From positions 3,038,001 to 3,102,000 of the forward strand of contig CP102611.1 in NCBI GenBank assembly GCA_041874755.1: DNA of 64,000 bases. Reading direction: 5' to 3'. Below the pieces are notes generated by a model. It was given only the letters and a program-made list of their open reading frames with translations. It made no database searches and was not told where the DNA came from. The position numbers and the translations under genes were made by a program. Source of the stretch: Chitinibacter sp. SCUT-21. GTDB taxonomy: Bacteria > Pseudomonadota > Gammaproteobacteria > Burkholderiales > Chitinibacteraceae. Each line of letters opens with the position of its first letter. Position 1 is the stretch's first letter. Positions 18,773 through 27,353 of the stretch are shown in pieces.

Positions 18773-19378
18773 ATGGCTGTTCTCGTTGCAAAGCAAGCCC
18801 CTGACTTTACCGCTGCTGCCGTACTTGGCAATGGCCAGATCGTAGATAGCTACAATCTGAAAGCCGCGACTGCTGGCAAATACGCTGTGATTTTCTTCTA
18901 CCCATTGGACTTCACTTTCGTATGCCCATCAGAGTTGATCGCTTTTGATCACCGCCTGGAAGAATTCAAAAAACGTAACGTAGAAGTGATCGGTGTATCG
19001 ATCGACAGCCAATTTACTCACGCTGCATGGCGCAATACGCCAGTGGACAAAGGCGGTATCGGCCAAGTGGGCTACACTTTGGTAGCTGACGTTAAACACG
19101 AAATTTGCCAAGCTTACGACGTTGAATTGGCTGAAGCTGGCGTGGCATTGCGCGGCTCGTTCCTGATCGACAAAAACGGCGTGGTACAACACCAAGTGGT
19201 AAATAATCTGCCATTGGGTCGTGATATCGACGAAATGTTGCGCGTAATCGATGCGCTGCAATTCACTGAAGAGCACGGCGAAGTTTGCCCAGCGGGTTGG
19301 AAACAAGGTAAAAAAGGCATGAAAGCTGACGCTGCTGGCGTTGCTGATTACTTGGCAGAAAACGCAGCTGCGCTGTAA
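18773..19378 (+). CDS. Typical 2-Cys peroxiredoxin
   Basis: 201 residues. The peroxidatic Cys51 lies in DFTFVCPSE and the resolving Cys172 in GEVCPAGW, the pattern of the AhpC/Prx1 class. A C-terminal tail ending DYLAENAAAL suggests a sensitive Prx1-type rather than AhpC. It reduces hydrogen peroxide and alkyl peroxides in the cytoplasm, normally recycled by thioredoxin; no ahpF lies next to it. Codon use is biased, fitting high expression. It is monocistronic, bounded by an OxyR-like site upstream and a terminator downstream. Confidence 0.95.
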   Translation: MAVLVAKQAPDFTAAAVLGNGQIVDSYNLKAATAGKYAVIFFYPLDFTFVCPSELIAFDHRLEEFKKRNVEVIGVSIDSQFTHAAWRNTPVDKGGIGQVGYTLVADVKHEICQAYDVELAEAGVALRGSFLIDKNGVVQHQVVNNLPLGRDIDEMLRVIDALQFTEEHGEVCPAGWKQGKKGMKADAAGVADYLAENAAAL

Positions 19379-19393
19379 TTTACGCCTGTGCTG

Positions 19394-19422
19394 AAAAAAC
19401 CCCGCGCTGCGGGGTTTTTTTT
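19394..19422 (+). terminator. Rho-independent terminator after the peroxiredoxin gene
   Basis: Stem AACCCCGC / GCGGGGTT with a GCT loop, A-run before and T8 after. Confidence 0.95.
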
Positions 19423-19527
19423 CGGCTGTATTTCATAGCGGATTTTTGCGCTGGTTTTTCCCGAGTGGGCTAGAAGATGCGCTATGTTAAATTGTTCATC
19501 CTCAAACTGTAGCCAAAGGTTTGCCCT

Positions 19528-20349
19528 ATGCAGCTGCCAGCGTTGTGCTTGGCCTTTTTGTTGCTGGCCAGTGTGAAAATCCACGCCGCATGTAGCCAGA
19601 CCGTGCTTGTGCCTGCCGCGCCAGCGGGTAAATTTGTCATCGCCAATGAGCAAACGCACGAAGTATCTGGCGTTTATCCCAAGCTTTTGCGCCAAAGCAG
19701 CAAAAGGGTCGGCTGCACGTTTAAATTTGAAATTGTGCCGCGCGCACGCATGGCCAATATGTTTCAAACTGGCGAAGGCCAGCTGATTATCCCCGAATCA
19801 CAAACGCCAGAAAAAGACCGTTTGGGCGAGTTTGTTCCGCTGTTTTATTCCACGCCGCTGATTATCTCGGCCCGACCTGAACTTCATCTCAGCAGCATCG
19901 ACGATATTTTAAAACACCCACAGCTGCGGGTGAATATCGTGCGCAGCTACGACTGGGGCGAGGCGTACCGCAAAGCCATCGATCGCTTGCGCAAGGCGGG
20001 AATGGTTGAAGACGTGATCGACGCGGCTGTGATTGCCAAAAAAATGGACGCTGATCGCGCCGACATTACCATCATGTCCGCGCATATTTTGTACGGCAAT
20101 GTGCAAACCTTGGGCTTAGATACCACGCTGGGTAAACGCCTGCGATATATTCGCAGCAATGATTTCGAGCCTATACCCTCGGGTGTGTATTTATCCAATA
20201 GCCTACCGGCTACTGACCGAGCCCAATTAAAAATCATGCTGCAACAATGGCTCAACTCGCAGGCTTTGTGGCGCGAATTTCAAGCCACTTTGCCGCCCGA
20301 TGGCTTGATGAGCCTCACGCCACTGCAAGCACAACATCGCCCTAATTAG
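19528..20349 (+). CDS. Periplasmic solute-binding protein, stand-alone
   Basis: 273 residues with a signal peptide ending near IHAA. The mature protein has features of the SBP_bac_3 fold: VSGVYPKLLRQSSKRVGCTFKFEIVP near the start, a FEIVPRARM segment comparable to the VLPRKRL of two paralogues at 46601 and 52857, and a late DRAQLKIMLQQWLNS helix. No permease gene adjoins it. Such orphan binding proteins are common in Neisseriales and related groups; ligand and partner are unknown. The start ATG is set by the signal peptide. zapE follows on the same strand after 66 bp. Confidence 0.65.
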   Translation: MQLPALCLAFLLLASVKIHAACSQTVLVPAAPAGKFVIANEQTHEVSGVYPKLLRQSSKRVGCTFKFEIVPRARMANMFQTGEGQLIIPESQTPEKDRLGEFVPLFYSTPLIISARPELHLSSIDDILKHPQLRVNIVRSYDWGEAYRKAIDRLRKAGMVEDVIDAAVIAKKMDADRADITIMSAHILYGNVQTLGLDTTLGKRLRYIRSNDFEPIPSGVYLSNSLPATDRAQLKIMLQQWLNSQALWREFQATLPPDGLMSLTPLQAQHRPN

Positions 20350-20415
20350 CGTTCGCCGCATCACAGTCGGTGCAATCGCCTTTATAATGCCGCCACTGAA
20401 TCTTGGATTTTGCTC

Positions 20416-21567
20416 ATGTCGCAGCACGTTATTGCCCCACCGCAAACGGGAGTTAGCCCGTTGACTTGGTACCAATCGCTCGCCAGCCAACCCGGCTTTA
20501 TTGCCGACGAATCGCAAGCTGCGGCGATTGAAAAGCTCGAAAGCCTTTGGCAATCGCTGGTGGTGTTCAAGCAAAAGCGCAATCGCCTGTTTGGCAAAAC
20601 GCTGCTGCCGATGCCCGACTTACCGCGTGGCCTGTATTTTTGGGGCGGCGTTGGGCGCGGCAAAAGTTTCTTGATGGACGCGTTTTACGCCGGCTTGCCA
20701 TACAAGCGCAAAAAACGCCTGCATTTTCACCACTTTATGCAGGAGGTGCACCGCGAGCTGCGCGCGCAGCAAGGCAGCGACGATCCGCTGGCCAAAGTCG
20801 CCGACAAATGGGCCAAAGCCGTACGCGTGCTGTGTTTTGACGAGTTTCACGTTTCCGACATTGCCGACGCAATGATTTTGGGCCGGCTGATGGAGCAGCT
20901 CTTTAACCGCGGCGTCGTGCTGGTAACGACCTCCAACTACACCCCCGATGGCCTGTACCCGAATGGCCTGCAACGCGCCAACTTCCTGCCGACGATTGAA
21001 TTACTGAAAGCGCGCCTCGATGTGCTGAACGTCGACGGCGGGCAAGACTTCCGCCTGCGTACGCTGACTGCTGCGCGCACCTATTTGCAGCCGCAAAGCA
21101 GCGACACTGAGCGCGAAATGGCCGAGTTGTTTGGCAAAATGAGCACCGGCAACGATCAAGACCCGCACCTCACCATCGAAGGGCGCAAAATCAAAGCGCA
21201 TCGCCGCGCCGGTGGCGCCATCTGGTTTGATTTTGCCGTGCTGTGCGGCGATGGCCGCGGTCAGGCCGATTATCTGGCCTTGGCGCAGGAATATCACACG
21301 GTATTTTTATCGGGCCTGCCCAAACTTAAGGCCGAGCAAAGCAATCTAGCGCGCCGCTTTACCTGGCTGGTCGACGTGTTTTACGACCACCGCGTGAAGC
21401 TGATCATCGCCGCCGACGTGCCGGTCGAAGAAGTGTATGTTGAAGGCCTGCAAGCCAGCGAATTTTTCCGCACCGCCAGCCGCATGACCGAAATGCAATC
21501 GAAAGAATACCTCGCGCTGGCACACCAAAGCGTCGAGCAAGCGCAGGCTGGCTTGATTGAAACCTGA
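20416..21567 (+). CDS. zapE: Cell division ATPase ZapE (AFG1-like)
   Basis: 383 residues from the ATG at 20416. Walker A is GVGRGKS (about 78-84), and Walker B is VLCFDEFHV near 137, followed by the family pattern DAMILGRL and TSNYTPDGLYPNGLQR. ZapE belongs to the AFG1/LACE1 AAA family and in E. coli binds the Z-ring during late constriction and under stress or low oxygen. The length agrees with E. coli ZapE (375). It stands alone here; the usual rplM-rpsI neighbours are absent. Confidence 0.93.
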   Translation: MSQHVIAPPQTGVSPLTWYQSLASQPGFIADESQAAAIEKLESLWQSLVVFKQKRNRLFGKTLLPMPDLPRGLYFWGGVGRGKSFLMDAFYAGLPYKRKKRLHFHHFMQEVHRELRAQQGSDDPLAKVADKWAKAVRVLCFDEFHVSDIADAMILGRLMEQLFNRGVVLVTTSNYTPDGLYPNGLQRANFLPTIELLKARLDVLNVDGGQDFRLRTLTAARTYLQPQSSDTEREMAELFGKMSTGNDQDPHLTIEGRKIKAHRRAGGAIWFDFAVLCGDGRGQADYLALAQEYHTVFLSGLPKLKAEQSNLARRFTWLVDVFYDHRVKLIIAADVPVEEVYVEGLQASEFFRTASRMTEMQSKEYLALAHQSVEQAQAGLIET

Positions 21568-21648
21568 TTTGCGCTGCGCATCGTAGCTAGTCTGCTGAAT
21601 CTGACTTTATGTTATGGTTTTGCTTATCGTATAAATCAGAGCAAAACC

Positions 21649-21954
21649 ATGGCCAAAGGATATTGGATCGTCCGTCTCGACATCAATCAGCTAGAACCCT
21701 TTCAAGCCTACATTGCCGCCAACGGCGCGGCACTGGCACAATATGGCGCCCAGTATCTGGTTAGAGCTGGCCAGTATCAATGCGTAGAAGGCAATACCCG
21801 TTCACGCAACACCATCGTTCAATTCCCAACTTATCAAGCCGCACTCGATTGCTATCACTCCGTACCGTATCAAAATGCCAAAGCCTTGCGCGATGGCGCG
21901 TGTGAGATTGATTTGGTGATTGTCGAAGGGTATGAGGGGGCGCAGCCAGAATAA
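21649..21954 (+). CDS. DUF1330 domain protein
   Basis: 101 residues, the full length of the family. It shows the DUF1330 pattern KGYWIVRLDI at the start, a central YLVRAGQ, then RNTIVQFPTYQAALDCYHS and YQNAKALRDGACEIDLVIVEGY. The fold is a dimeric ferredoxin-like alpha/beta barrel, as in antibiotic-biosynthesis monooxygenase-like proteins. The biochemical role is not known. It is preceded by AAAACC only, so translation may be modest. First of a run of small accessory genes on the plus strand. Confidence 0.85.
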   Translation: MAKGYWIVRLDINQLEPFQAYIAANGAALAQYGAQYLVRAGQYQCVEGNTRSRNTIVQFPTYQAALDCYHSVPYQNAKALRDGACEIDLVIVEGYEGAQPE

Positions 21955-22059
21955 TTTGGTTGAGTTCGGTCAGACTTCGGCGATTGCCTTTGCCGCTTAC
22001 GGTACTTTCACCCAATTTTTTTCAGCATCAATTAAGAATGCATGGGGTAAAAAATAGTA

Positions 22060-22578
22060 ATGCCTACGCCGAATGAACTTGCAGAGATGTTTCTCAACGG
22101 GGAATACATCATTGACATTGATGGAAGTGTCTGGCGTGACACATTTCTGTTGCTCGCTAAGCGAGGAGAGCCAGAGCTGTCTGTAAAACATAAAGCCCAC
22201 ATGCTTTGGACTGTGAACGGGGGCCATCTGCGCAGAAAAATTCAGGACGACAGATTAGTTCTGTGTGTCCTTAAAAAATACCTGCCAGGTTACGGTGGTT
22301 CTGGATTGTGGCTCTATAGAGGCGAGTGCCAATTTCTACATGAGAAAAATTTAATTGGTTTTTGCTGGAGCCCCAAAATTGAAGTGGCAGAGCGATTTGC
22401 AAGCGGGTTAAATGCCATTGAATCTGGCGGGATTCTTTTAAAAGCGTATGCCCCTCCCGAGGCAATTTTGGCAGAGCCAAATCAACACAGCGCTGTACAG
22501 ATGGAAGAGTTTGAGTACACCTGTGATCCTTGGCTACTGAAAGAAATTGAAATAGTAAAAAGCTTTCCAGCATCATAG
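22060..22578 (+). CDS. Uncharacterised protein, possible ADP-ribosyltransferase-like fold
   Basis: 172 residues with no signal peptide or membrane segment. I do not recognise the family with certainty. Three patches in order recall the R-S-E class of ADP-ribosyltransferases: LYRGE (Arg87), FCWSPKIEVAERFASG (Ser104 with the typical A-x-x-FA helix) and MEEFEYTC (Glu150-x-Glu152). Between them GGILLKAYAPPEAIL fits the central beta strands. If real this would be a compact cytoplasmic ART, but no immunity or antitoxin gene is obvious next to it. Base composition is more AT-rich than the neighbours, hinting at transfer. Confidence 0.5.
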   Translation: MPTPNELAEMFLNGEYIIDIDGSVWRDTFLLLAKRGEPELSVKHKAHMLWTVNGGHLRRKIQDDRLVLCVLKKYLPGYGGSGLWLYRGECQFLHEKNLIGFCWSPKIEVAERFASGLNAIESGGILLKAYAPPEAILAEPNQHSAVQMEEFEYTCDPWLLKEIEIVKSFPAS

Positions 22579-22607
22579 CTCCGATTAGCACAGCTAAATC
22601 GGAGAAA
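22579..22607 (+). terminator. Hairpin downstream of the ART-like gene
   Basis: Stem CTCCGATT / AATCGGAG (8 bp), extended by AGC / GCT with a bulged A and an ACA loop, right at the gene's 3' end. It is followed by AAATTT rather than a T-run, so it is a weak terminator at best. Confidence 0.5.
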
Positions 22608-22669
22608 TTTGCTATGTACGATTACGCTACGCTAATCGTTCCTACCTGATTACTTGGGATTTTGAATCA

Positions 22670-23110
22670 ATGATTAGAGTCGCAAATTCTAATGACTTAG
22701 CCGGTGTACTGCGCTTGTATCAAGAGCTGCGCCCGCATGATCCGGCCTTGGCCGAGGATCTTGCGCAAGAGCGCTGGGCGCAGATTATTGACGATCCAAA
22801 CACGCAGATTGTCGTGGCCGAGATCGATGGCGTGCTGGCCGCGACCTGTGCTTTGAGCATCAATCGCAGCATCGCCAATGGCGCCAGACCGTTTGGCATC
22901 ATCGAGCATGTGATCACCGCCAGCGCCTATCGCCGCCGTGGGCTAAGTCGCCAAGTGTTGGAATTCGCGCTCTCCTTGGCGTGGCAGCGCGATTGCTACA
23001 AAGTGATGCTGCTATCGGGCGAGCAGCTGACTGCGGCGCATTCGGTGTACGAGTCGGTGGGCTTTAAAAGCGGAATTGAAAAAGGTTTTGTGATTAAACG
23101 GCCTAATTAG
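22670..23110 (+). CDS. GNAT-family N-acetyltransferase
   Basis: 146 residues, a single GNAT domain. Motif A is EHVITASAYRRRGLSRQVLEFAL (split here: the acetyl-CoA pyrophosphate loop is RRRGLSR, near residue 82), followed by CYKVMLLSG and AHSVYESVGFKSG, which form motif B. It transfers acetyl from acetyl-CoA to an amine of unknown identity. First of three GNAT genes on this strand within 1.6 kb; they share little sequence, so they are not recent duplicates. Confidence 0.85.
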   Translation: MIRVANSNDLAGVLRLYQELRPHDPALAEDLAQERWAQIIDDPNTQIVVAEIDGVLAATCALSINRSIANGARPFGIIEHVITASAYRRRGLSRQVLEFALSLAWQRDCYKVMLLSGEQLTAAHSVYESVGFKSGIEKGFVIKRPN

Positions 23111-23185
23111 CTGCGCGATTTGAAGATTAATAATTTGTTGGCGAGGCAGAGATCGGGTGTTGTTGGATAATGGAGGGATTCTCTG

Positions 23186-23665
23186 ATGGGTATTTGCTTA
23201 AATGATGTCGTCATCGGCACCTGTGACGCTGATGATCTTGAGCAAGCAATTTTCTTGCTGCATGAATCTGCTCGCACCCATTTTTTTCACGGAGTTGAAT
23301 TAAAACAGCAAGCATTATTTCTCGAAGCAAATACTCACCAATGCGCGATTGAATTACAGCAGCAGGGATTTCAATATTTTGCGGCGAAATGTACTGATAA
23401 ATTAGTCGGTTTTGTTTCGATCTCTCCGCTTGGGCATATTCATCAATTATTTGTTGCAACATCGAATCAGAAAAGTGGGGTTGGTCGCCTGTTGTTGCAA
23501 AAAGCAATTGGCAGTGTGGATTTAATCAAGGCGAAACATAGAGTAACCGTCGCGGCGTCGTTCAATTCAGCGCAATTTTATGTAAAAAACGGCTTTGAAT
23601 TTATTGATGATAAAAAATACTGGCACGGAGTTGCATACTATCCCATGGCTTTACAGTTGAAGTAG
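23186..23665 (+). CDS. GNAT-family N-acetyltransferase
   Basis: 159 residues. The acetyl-CoA loop is NQKSGVGRLLLQKAIG near residue 95, preceded by GHIHQLFV and followed by AAQFYVKNGFEF-type motif B (SAQFYVKNGFEFID). A preceding GGAGGG supports the ATG at 23186. The sequence is AT-richer than the surrounding genes, like the orphan at 22060. It resembles YafP/ElaA-type acetyltransferases of broad or unknown specificity. Second of a run of three GNAT genes. Confidence 0.82.
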   Translation: MGICLNDVVIGTCDADDLEQAIFLLHESARTHFFHGVELKQQALFLEANTHQCAIELQQQGFQYFAAKCTDKLVGFVSISPLGHIHQLFVATSNQKSGVGRLLLQKAIGSVDLIKAKHRVTVAASFNSAQFYVKNGFEFIDDKKYWHGVAYYPMALQLK

Positions 23666-23764
23666 TTTTGTTCATGTGCACGATTTGACGGCTTGAGCGC
23701 TTAATCAATTTAGGCATGTATCTTGCTAAATACCCATATCTCTTTAGACTCTGCGGAGCCCCCC

Positions 23765-24226
23765 ATGCGCATCATCATCGACGACCTTTCCCACCCCAAA
23801 GTCGCCGCTTTATTAAATGAACACTTGGCGGGCATGTACGCCAGCTCGCCGGCCGAGTGCGTGTTTGCGCTGGATTTGGACGCTTTAAAAGCGCCGGAGA
23901 TTACGTTTTTAACCGCGTGGGATGGCGAAGCGCTGCTCGCTTGTGGTGCATTCAAGCAGCTGGATGCCCTACATGCGGAAATTAAATCGATGCGCACCGC
24001 AAGCCAGCACTTGCGCCGTGGCGCGGCACGCGCGATTTTGGACGAGATCGAGCGCCAAGCGCGTGAGCGCGGTATTGCACGGTTAAGTTTGGAAACGGGA
24101 ACCACGCCCGATTTTATCCCTGCGCATACCCTGTATCGGCAACGCGGCTTTAGCGAGTGCGGGCCGTTTGCTGATTATCGCGAAAACGAATTTAGCCTGT
24201 TTATGACTAAAGAATTGGCGGTTTAA
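23765..24226 (+). CDS. GNAT-family N-acetyltransferase
   Basis: 153 residues from the ATG at 23765, which has GGAG 7-10 bp upstream; an in-frame start at 23723 is less likely. The domain shows AEIKSMRTASQHLRRGAARAIL, with the acetyl-CoA loop at RRGAA, and TLYRQRGFSECGPFADY as motif B. This pattern (HAEIKSMRT) recalls the PhnO/YsnE group, which includes acetyltransferases acting on indole acetate or small amines, but the substrate is unknown. Third of three GNAT genes; convergent with the 4HB sensor gene. Confidence 0.85.
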   Translation: MRIIIDDLSHPKVAALLNEHLAGMYASSPAECVFALDLDALKAPEITFLTAWDGEALLACGAFKQLDALHAEIKSMRTASQHLRRGAARAILDEIERQARERGIARLSLETGTTPDFIPAHTLYRQRGFSECGPFADYRENEFSLFMTKELAV

Positions 24227-24257
24227 TTACGGCTGGGGTGGAGCTTCGCTGGTGGGT

Positions 24258-24917
24258 TTATTGCTTGCCTTGGGTGTTTTGTAGGCTGCGCTGAAACAAA
24301 TACGCCACTGCCAGCACCAAGAGCACGGCAAATGCGGTGAAGCCGAGCAAAATCCATGAGTTTCTGCGCCCACTGTGCATTGATTGCTGCATCACTTGAT
24401 CCACCAGCCGCTCTTTGTATTGTGCATGATCGCTAAACGCTGCGGTGAGTCGCTCGCCGGCGGGCTTCCATTCGCTTTCTACAATCGCTAGTGCCTCGAT
24501 CCGTTTACCCGCTTTCGAGGCCGCTAGCGCTTTTTCCAGCGCGATTAGGTATTCATCGAGCAATTCTCGATCGCGTTGTAGTAGCTCGCCGTCTTTGCGA
24601 TTGACGACTAATTCGGTTTGATAGTTTTGCAGGTGCAATTGAATCTGCGCAATATTGTGTCGGATGGTATTTTCATGCGGCGCTTGTTTTAGCGGGTCTT
24701 CATAGGTGAGGTGATAGAGCGCATTGACGCGTATTAGTAAGAAATCACGTTCAATACTGGATAAAACGGCGAGGCTGCGAAAGATGTTTTCATCGGTAAA
24801 TTCGATTTCTTCCGACATCCATTGTGAGCTAAAAAAACCGATCAAACCGGTGACGACAACGGCCAAAATGGCGCCGCCAACGACAGCATGAAAGCGCTGT
24901 AAAATGCCAAAACTCAT
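24258..24917 (-). CDS. Membrane-anchored four-helix-bundle sensor domain without output domain
   Basis: 219 residues. TM1 is at about 10-30, a helical periplasmic region at 31-187, and TM2 (WILLGFTAFAVLLVLAVAYLF) at about 189-209; then only about 10 cytoplasmic residues. The layout matches the 4HB sensor half of chemoreceptors and histidine kinases, but HAMP and signalling domains are missing. The stop is followed by the 3' end of a converging gene, and no chemoreceptor remnant lies downstream, so it is not a plain truncation. It starts 17 bp after the cytochrome b561 gene and is probably co-transcribed with it. Confidence 0.65.
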   Translation of the reverse strand: MSFGILQRFHAVVGGAILAVVVTGLIGFFSSQWMSEEIEFTDENIFRSLAVLSSIERDFLLIRVNALYHLTYEDPLKQAPHENTIRHNIAQIQLHLQNYQTELVVNRKDGELLQRDRELLDEYLIALEKALAASKAGKRIEALAIVESEWKPAGERLTAAFSDHAQYKERLVDQVMQQSMHSGRRNSWILLGFTAFAVLLVLAVAYLFQRSLQNTQGKQ

Positions 24918-24934
24918 CGGGTAGTGCGCCTTAA

Positions 24935-25549
24935 TTAACTCAGCGGTGGGGTGGGGTGGCGATCAATGCGCGCATAGTTGTCTTCGCCTTGCTGCGAGGT
25001 CAGGTAGTCTAATGCGCGCCCTTTGGGCGTCATGCGAGACAATACACTTTCCTCGCCCTTCACATGCAAGGCATAGGCCATTGCAATATGTGCCAGTGTA
25101 ACAAACACCAGCAAAATTCCTGCAAGTTGATGGCATTGCGCTACCAGCATCACTGCGCCACCGGTTAACAGCAGCGGTATCGTCATGCCTAGCCATTGCT
25201 GTCCCGCCGCTTGTGCCAAAAGCATCAGCGCGCTGGAGCAGGCCAAAAACCCCACTAAGCCATAAAGCAGGGCGTGGAGCACCGCGCTGCCCATTTTTTG
25301 ATCTTCATTCAGGCCAGCAGGCGCTGGCTGGCCGAATGTGCTGAGCACTAATAGCCGCAATAAATTAACCAAAAATAGCCCTTGCCCACTCCACATATGC
25401 GTCAACATCAACACATCATGCGCAGGGTGCCGCCGCCCGAGTATGCTGGCGAGCAAAACCGTTAGCATGCACAGTACGGCCAGCGCCGCTGCGAGCCAGT
25501 GCCCGGCGAGTGACAGTGGGTGATAGCATTGTGTTGCGCTCTGATTCAT
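24935..25549 (-). CDS. Cytochrome b561 family protein
   Basis: 204 residues from the ATG at 25549, which follows AGAGAGACG. Four or five membrane helices carry the histidines expected for two b-type hemes: GHWLAA (near 15), LTHMWSGQG, LHALLYGLVGF and CHQLAG with LAHIAMAYALH. The family moves electrons between quinol and periplasmic partners such as superoxide or cytochromes. The C-terminal tail is longer than usual. It is the first gene of a pair with the 4HB sensor-like protein, suggesting redox sensing or a shared complex; that is inference. Confidence 0.8.
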   Translation of the reverse strand: MNQSATQCYHPLSLAGHWLAAALAVLCMLTVLLASILGRRHPAHDVLMLTHMWSGQGLFLVNLLRLLVLSTFGQPAPAGLNEDQKMGSAVLHALLYGLVGFLACSSALMLLAQAAGQQWLGMTIPLLLTGGAVMLVAQCHQLAGILLVFVTLAHIAMAYALHVKGEESVLSRMTPKGRALDYLTSQQGEDNYARIDRHPTPPLS

Positions 25550-25914
25550 GATCGTCTCTCTGTGTTGATGGCGGTACAATCTATCGTCGATATCGACTCT
25601 CGGTTTGCTACGTAGCTACTTTCTGCATAGTGCAAACAATCGCTGATCGCCATTCAGAAGCGATACGGGCTAAATCCTGTAAAGGCAGCTAGCCCAGTTG
25701 AAATTAGATCACACAATCTGCGCTGGGTATTTGCTATGACGGTGGCGTTTGTCGCAAATCAAATCCAGCCTCGCATTTAGGGGGAGTAGAGGGCTGTTTG
25801 AGCTTTGCGGTTGGTGTTTTCCAACTACTTTATTGATAATCACGGCTCGCATTCGGCTTGCACCTGTGGGCCATGTTCGATCCGATCAACTGCCGTCACT
25901 GAGCAAGGATAAGC
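25550..25914. other. Divergent intergenic region without a recognisable gene
   Basis: 365 bp between the cytochrome b561 gene (minus) and the quinone oxidoreductase gene (plus). Short palindromic patches occur (for example TACGTAGCTA near 25607), but I see no convincing promoter pair, RNA gene or repeat. AAGGATAAGC before 25915 supplies the ribosome site of the oxidoreductase gene. Confidence 0.5.
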
Positions 25915-26904
25915 ATGTACGCATTTATCGCCCAGCAAGGGCAACTCGCGCTGGTTGAGCATCCGATGCCAAGCCCCGCAGCGGGCCAGTTATTGGTGAA
26001 AGTGGCCGCGGCAGGCGTGAATCGCGCCGATTTAATCCAAGTGGCGGGCAAATACCCACCGCCGCCGGGCGAGTCGGAAATTTTGGGCTTGGAAATCGCC
26101 GGCGAGGTGGTTGCACTGGGTGAGGGTGTGAGCGATTTTCGCCTTGGCGACAAGGTATTTGGTTTGGTGGCGGGTGGTGCCTATGCAGAGTATTGCCTGT
26201 TGGATCAATCTCTATCTATTCTGCAGCCCAATACCCTTGATGATTTATCGGCAGCCAGCTTGCCCGAAGCATGGCTAACCGCTTGGCTGAATTTAGTCGA
26301 GCTGGGCGGCTTGCGCCTCAATGGGAGTAGCGCGGGGCAACGCGTATTAATCCATGCTGGTGCCAGCGGCGTGGGCGCGGCGGCGATTCAGCTGGCTAAA
26401 GCGTGCGGAGCGTGGGTGGCGGCAACAAGCAGCTCGCCAGCCAAATTGGATTTCATCCGTGCGCTCGGCGCTGATCTGGTGATCAATTACCGCGAGCAAG
26501 ATTTTGCCGCCGAAGTTAAAGCCGCAGGCGGTGCGGATTTGATTTTGGATACCGTCGGTGGGCAGTATTTGGCCGGCAATCAACGCTGTCTTAATCAGGA
26601 TGGGCAAATGATCGTGATTGGCCTATTGGGCGGCGTAGAGGCGCAACTGAATCTGGGCCTCTTGCTCGTCAAGCGTCAGCGCATCAGCGGTTCCACCTTG
26701 CGTAGCTTGCCGCTGGCGCGCAAAGCGGCCTTAACGCTGGCCTTGCGCAGCGAAGTGCTACCGCGGATTGCGATGGGCGAATTTAACATCACGCTCGATC
26801 GCCATTTTGCCTTTGCCGACGCGCCCGCTGCGCATGACTATCTGGCGCAGAACCGTAATCTAGGCAAAGTGGTTTTGCAGTTTACGCCGAGCGGGAAGGG
26901 CTAA
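25915..26904 (+). CDS. NAD(P)H:quinone oxidoreductase, zinc-independent MDR family
   Basis: 329 residues. The N-terminal GroES-like domain contains [19 protein letters not shown], the pattern of the PIG3/TP53I3-type quinone oxidoreductases, and [15 protein letters not shown]. The Rossmann domain carries the cofactor loop [16 protein letters not shown] near 143. Zinc-binding cysteines are absent. It reduces quinones using NADPH and may limit one-electron redox cycling. Its stop is one base from the ynfA-like start, so the two genes are transcribed together. Confidence 0.9.
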   Translation: MYAFIAQQGQLALVEHPMPSPAAGQLLVKVAAAGVNRADLIQVAGKYPPPPGESEILGLEIAGEVVALGEGVSDFRLGDKVFGLVAGGAYAEYCLLDQSLSILQPNTLDDLSAASLPEAWLTAWLNLVELGGLRLNGSSAGQRVLIHAGASGVGAAAIQLAKACGAWVAATSSSPAKLDFIRALGADLVINYREQDFAAEVKAAGGADLILDTVGGQYLAGNQRCLNQDGQMIVIGLLGGVEAQLNLGLLLVKRQRISGSTLRSLPLARKAALTLALRSEVLPRIAMGEFNITLDRHFAFADAPAAHDYLAQNRNLGKVVLQFTPSGKG

Positions 26905-26905
26905 G

Positions 26906-27241
26906 ATGCTGGAATTACTAAAACTCAGTGCCTTGTTTGCAATCACAGCGATTGCCGAAATCGTCGGCTGCTATTTACCGTGGCTGGTGCTCAAGCAAGG
27001 CAAATCCGCACTCTGGCTAATTCCCGCCGCGCTGTCGTTGGCGCTATTCGCCTACCTGCTCACGCTACACCCCAGCGCCTCAGGCCGCATCTACGCCGCC
27101 TACGGCGGCATGTACATCGCCGTAGCCTTACTCTGGCTGCGCTGGGTTGACGGTATAGTGCTGACGCGCTGGGATTGGATCGGCGCAGCGCTGGCCTTGA
27201 CAGGCATGGCGGTGATAGCGCTGCAGCCTAGCCAATCGTAG
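26906..27241 (+). CDS. YnfA / UPF0060 family membrane protein
   Basis: 111 residues, four transmembrane helices, full family length. The signature [18 protein letters not shown] and [24 protein letters not shown] is unmistakable for UPF0060. YnfA resembles the small-multidrug-resistance fold and has been linked to efflux of cationic compounds in Shigella; the native role is unsettled. The gene begins one base after the quinone oxidoreductase stop, so it is tightly coupled to it. Confidence 0.92.
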   Translation: MLELLKLSALFAITAIAEIVGCYLPWLVLKQGKSALWLIPAALSLALFAYLLTLHPSASGRIYAAYGGMYIAVALLWLRWVDGIVLTRWDWIGAALALTGMAVIALQPSQS

Positions 27242-27353
27242 TGAATTAACTCGCAGGGTTTGAGTTGATATTTCGTTAAAACCTGAGGATTCCTCAGGAA
27301 AAACCATAGCAAGCCTATGTCATAATCGCGGCTCAATATTTTTAGAGCCCGTC

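Noticed and set aside
23186..23240. ATGGGTATTTGCTTAAATG at the start of the second GNAT gene as an eleventh 51-bp repeat
   Set aside because: No ATACCC partner at the expected distance, and it is coding sequence.
24258..24917. 4HB sensor gene as a frameshifted chemoreceptor
   Set aside because: No HAMP or MCP signalling sequence is found in any frame downstream; the next gene is a complete acetyltransferase on the other strand.
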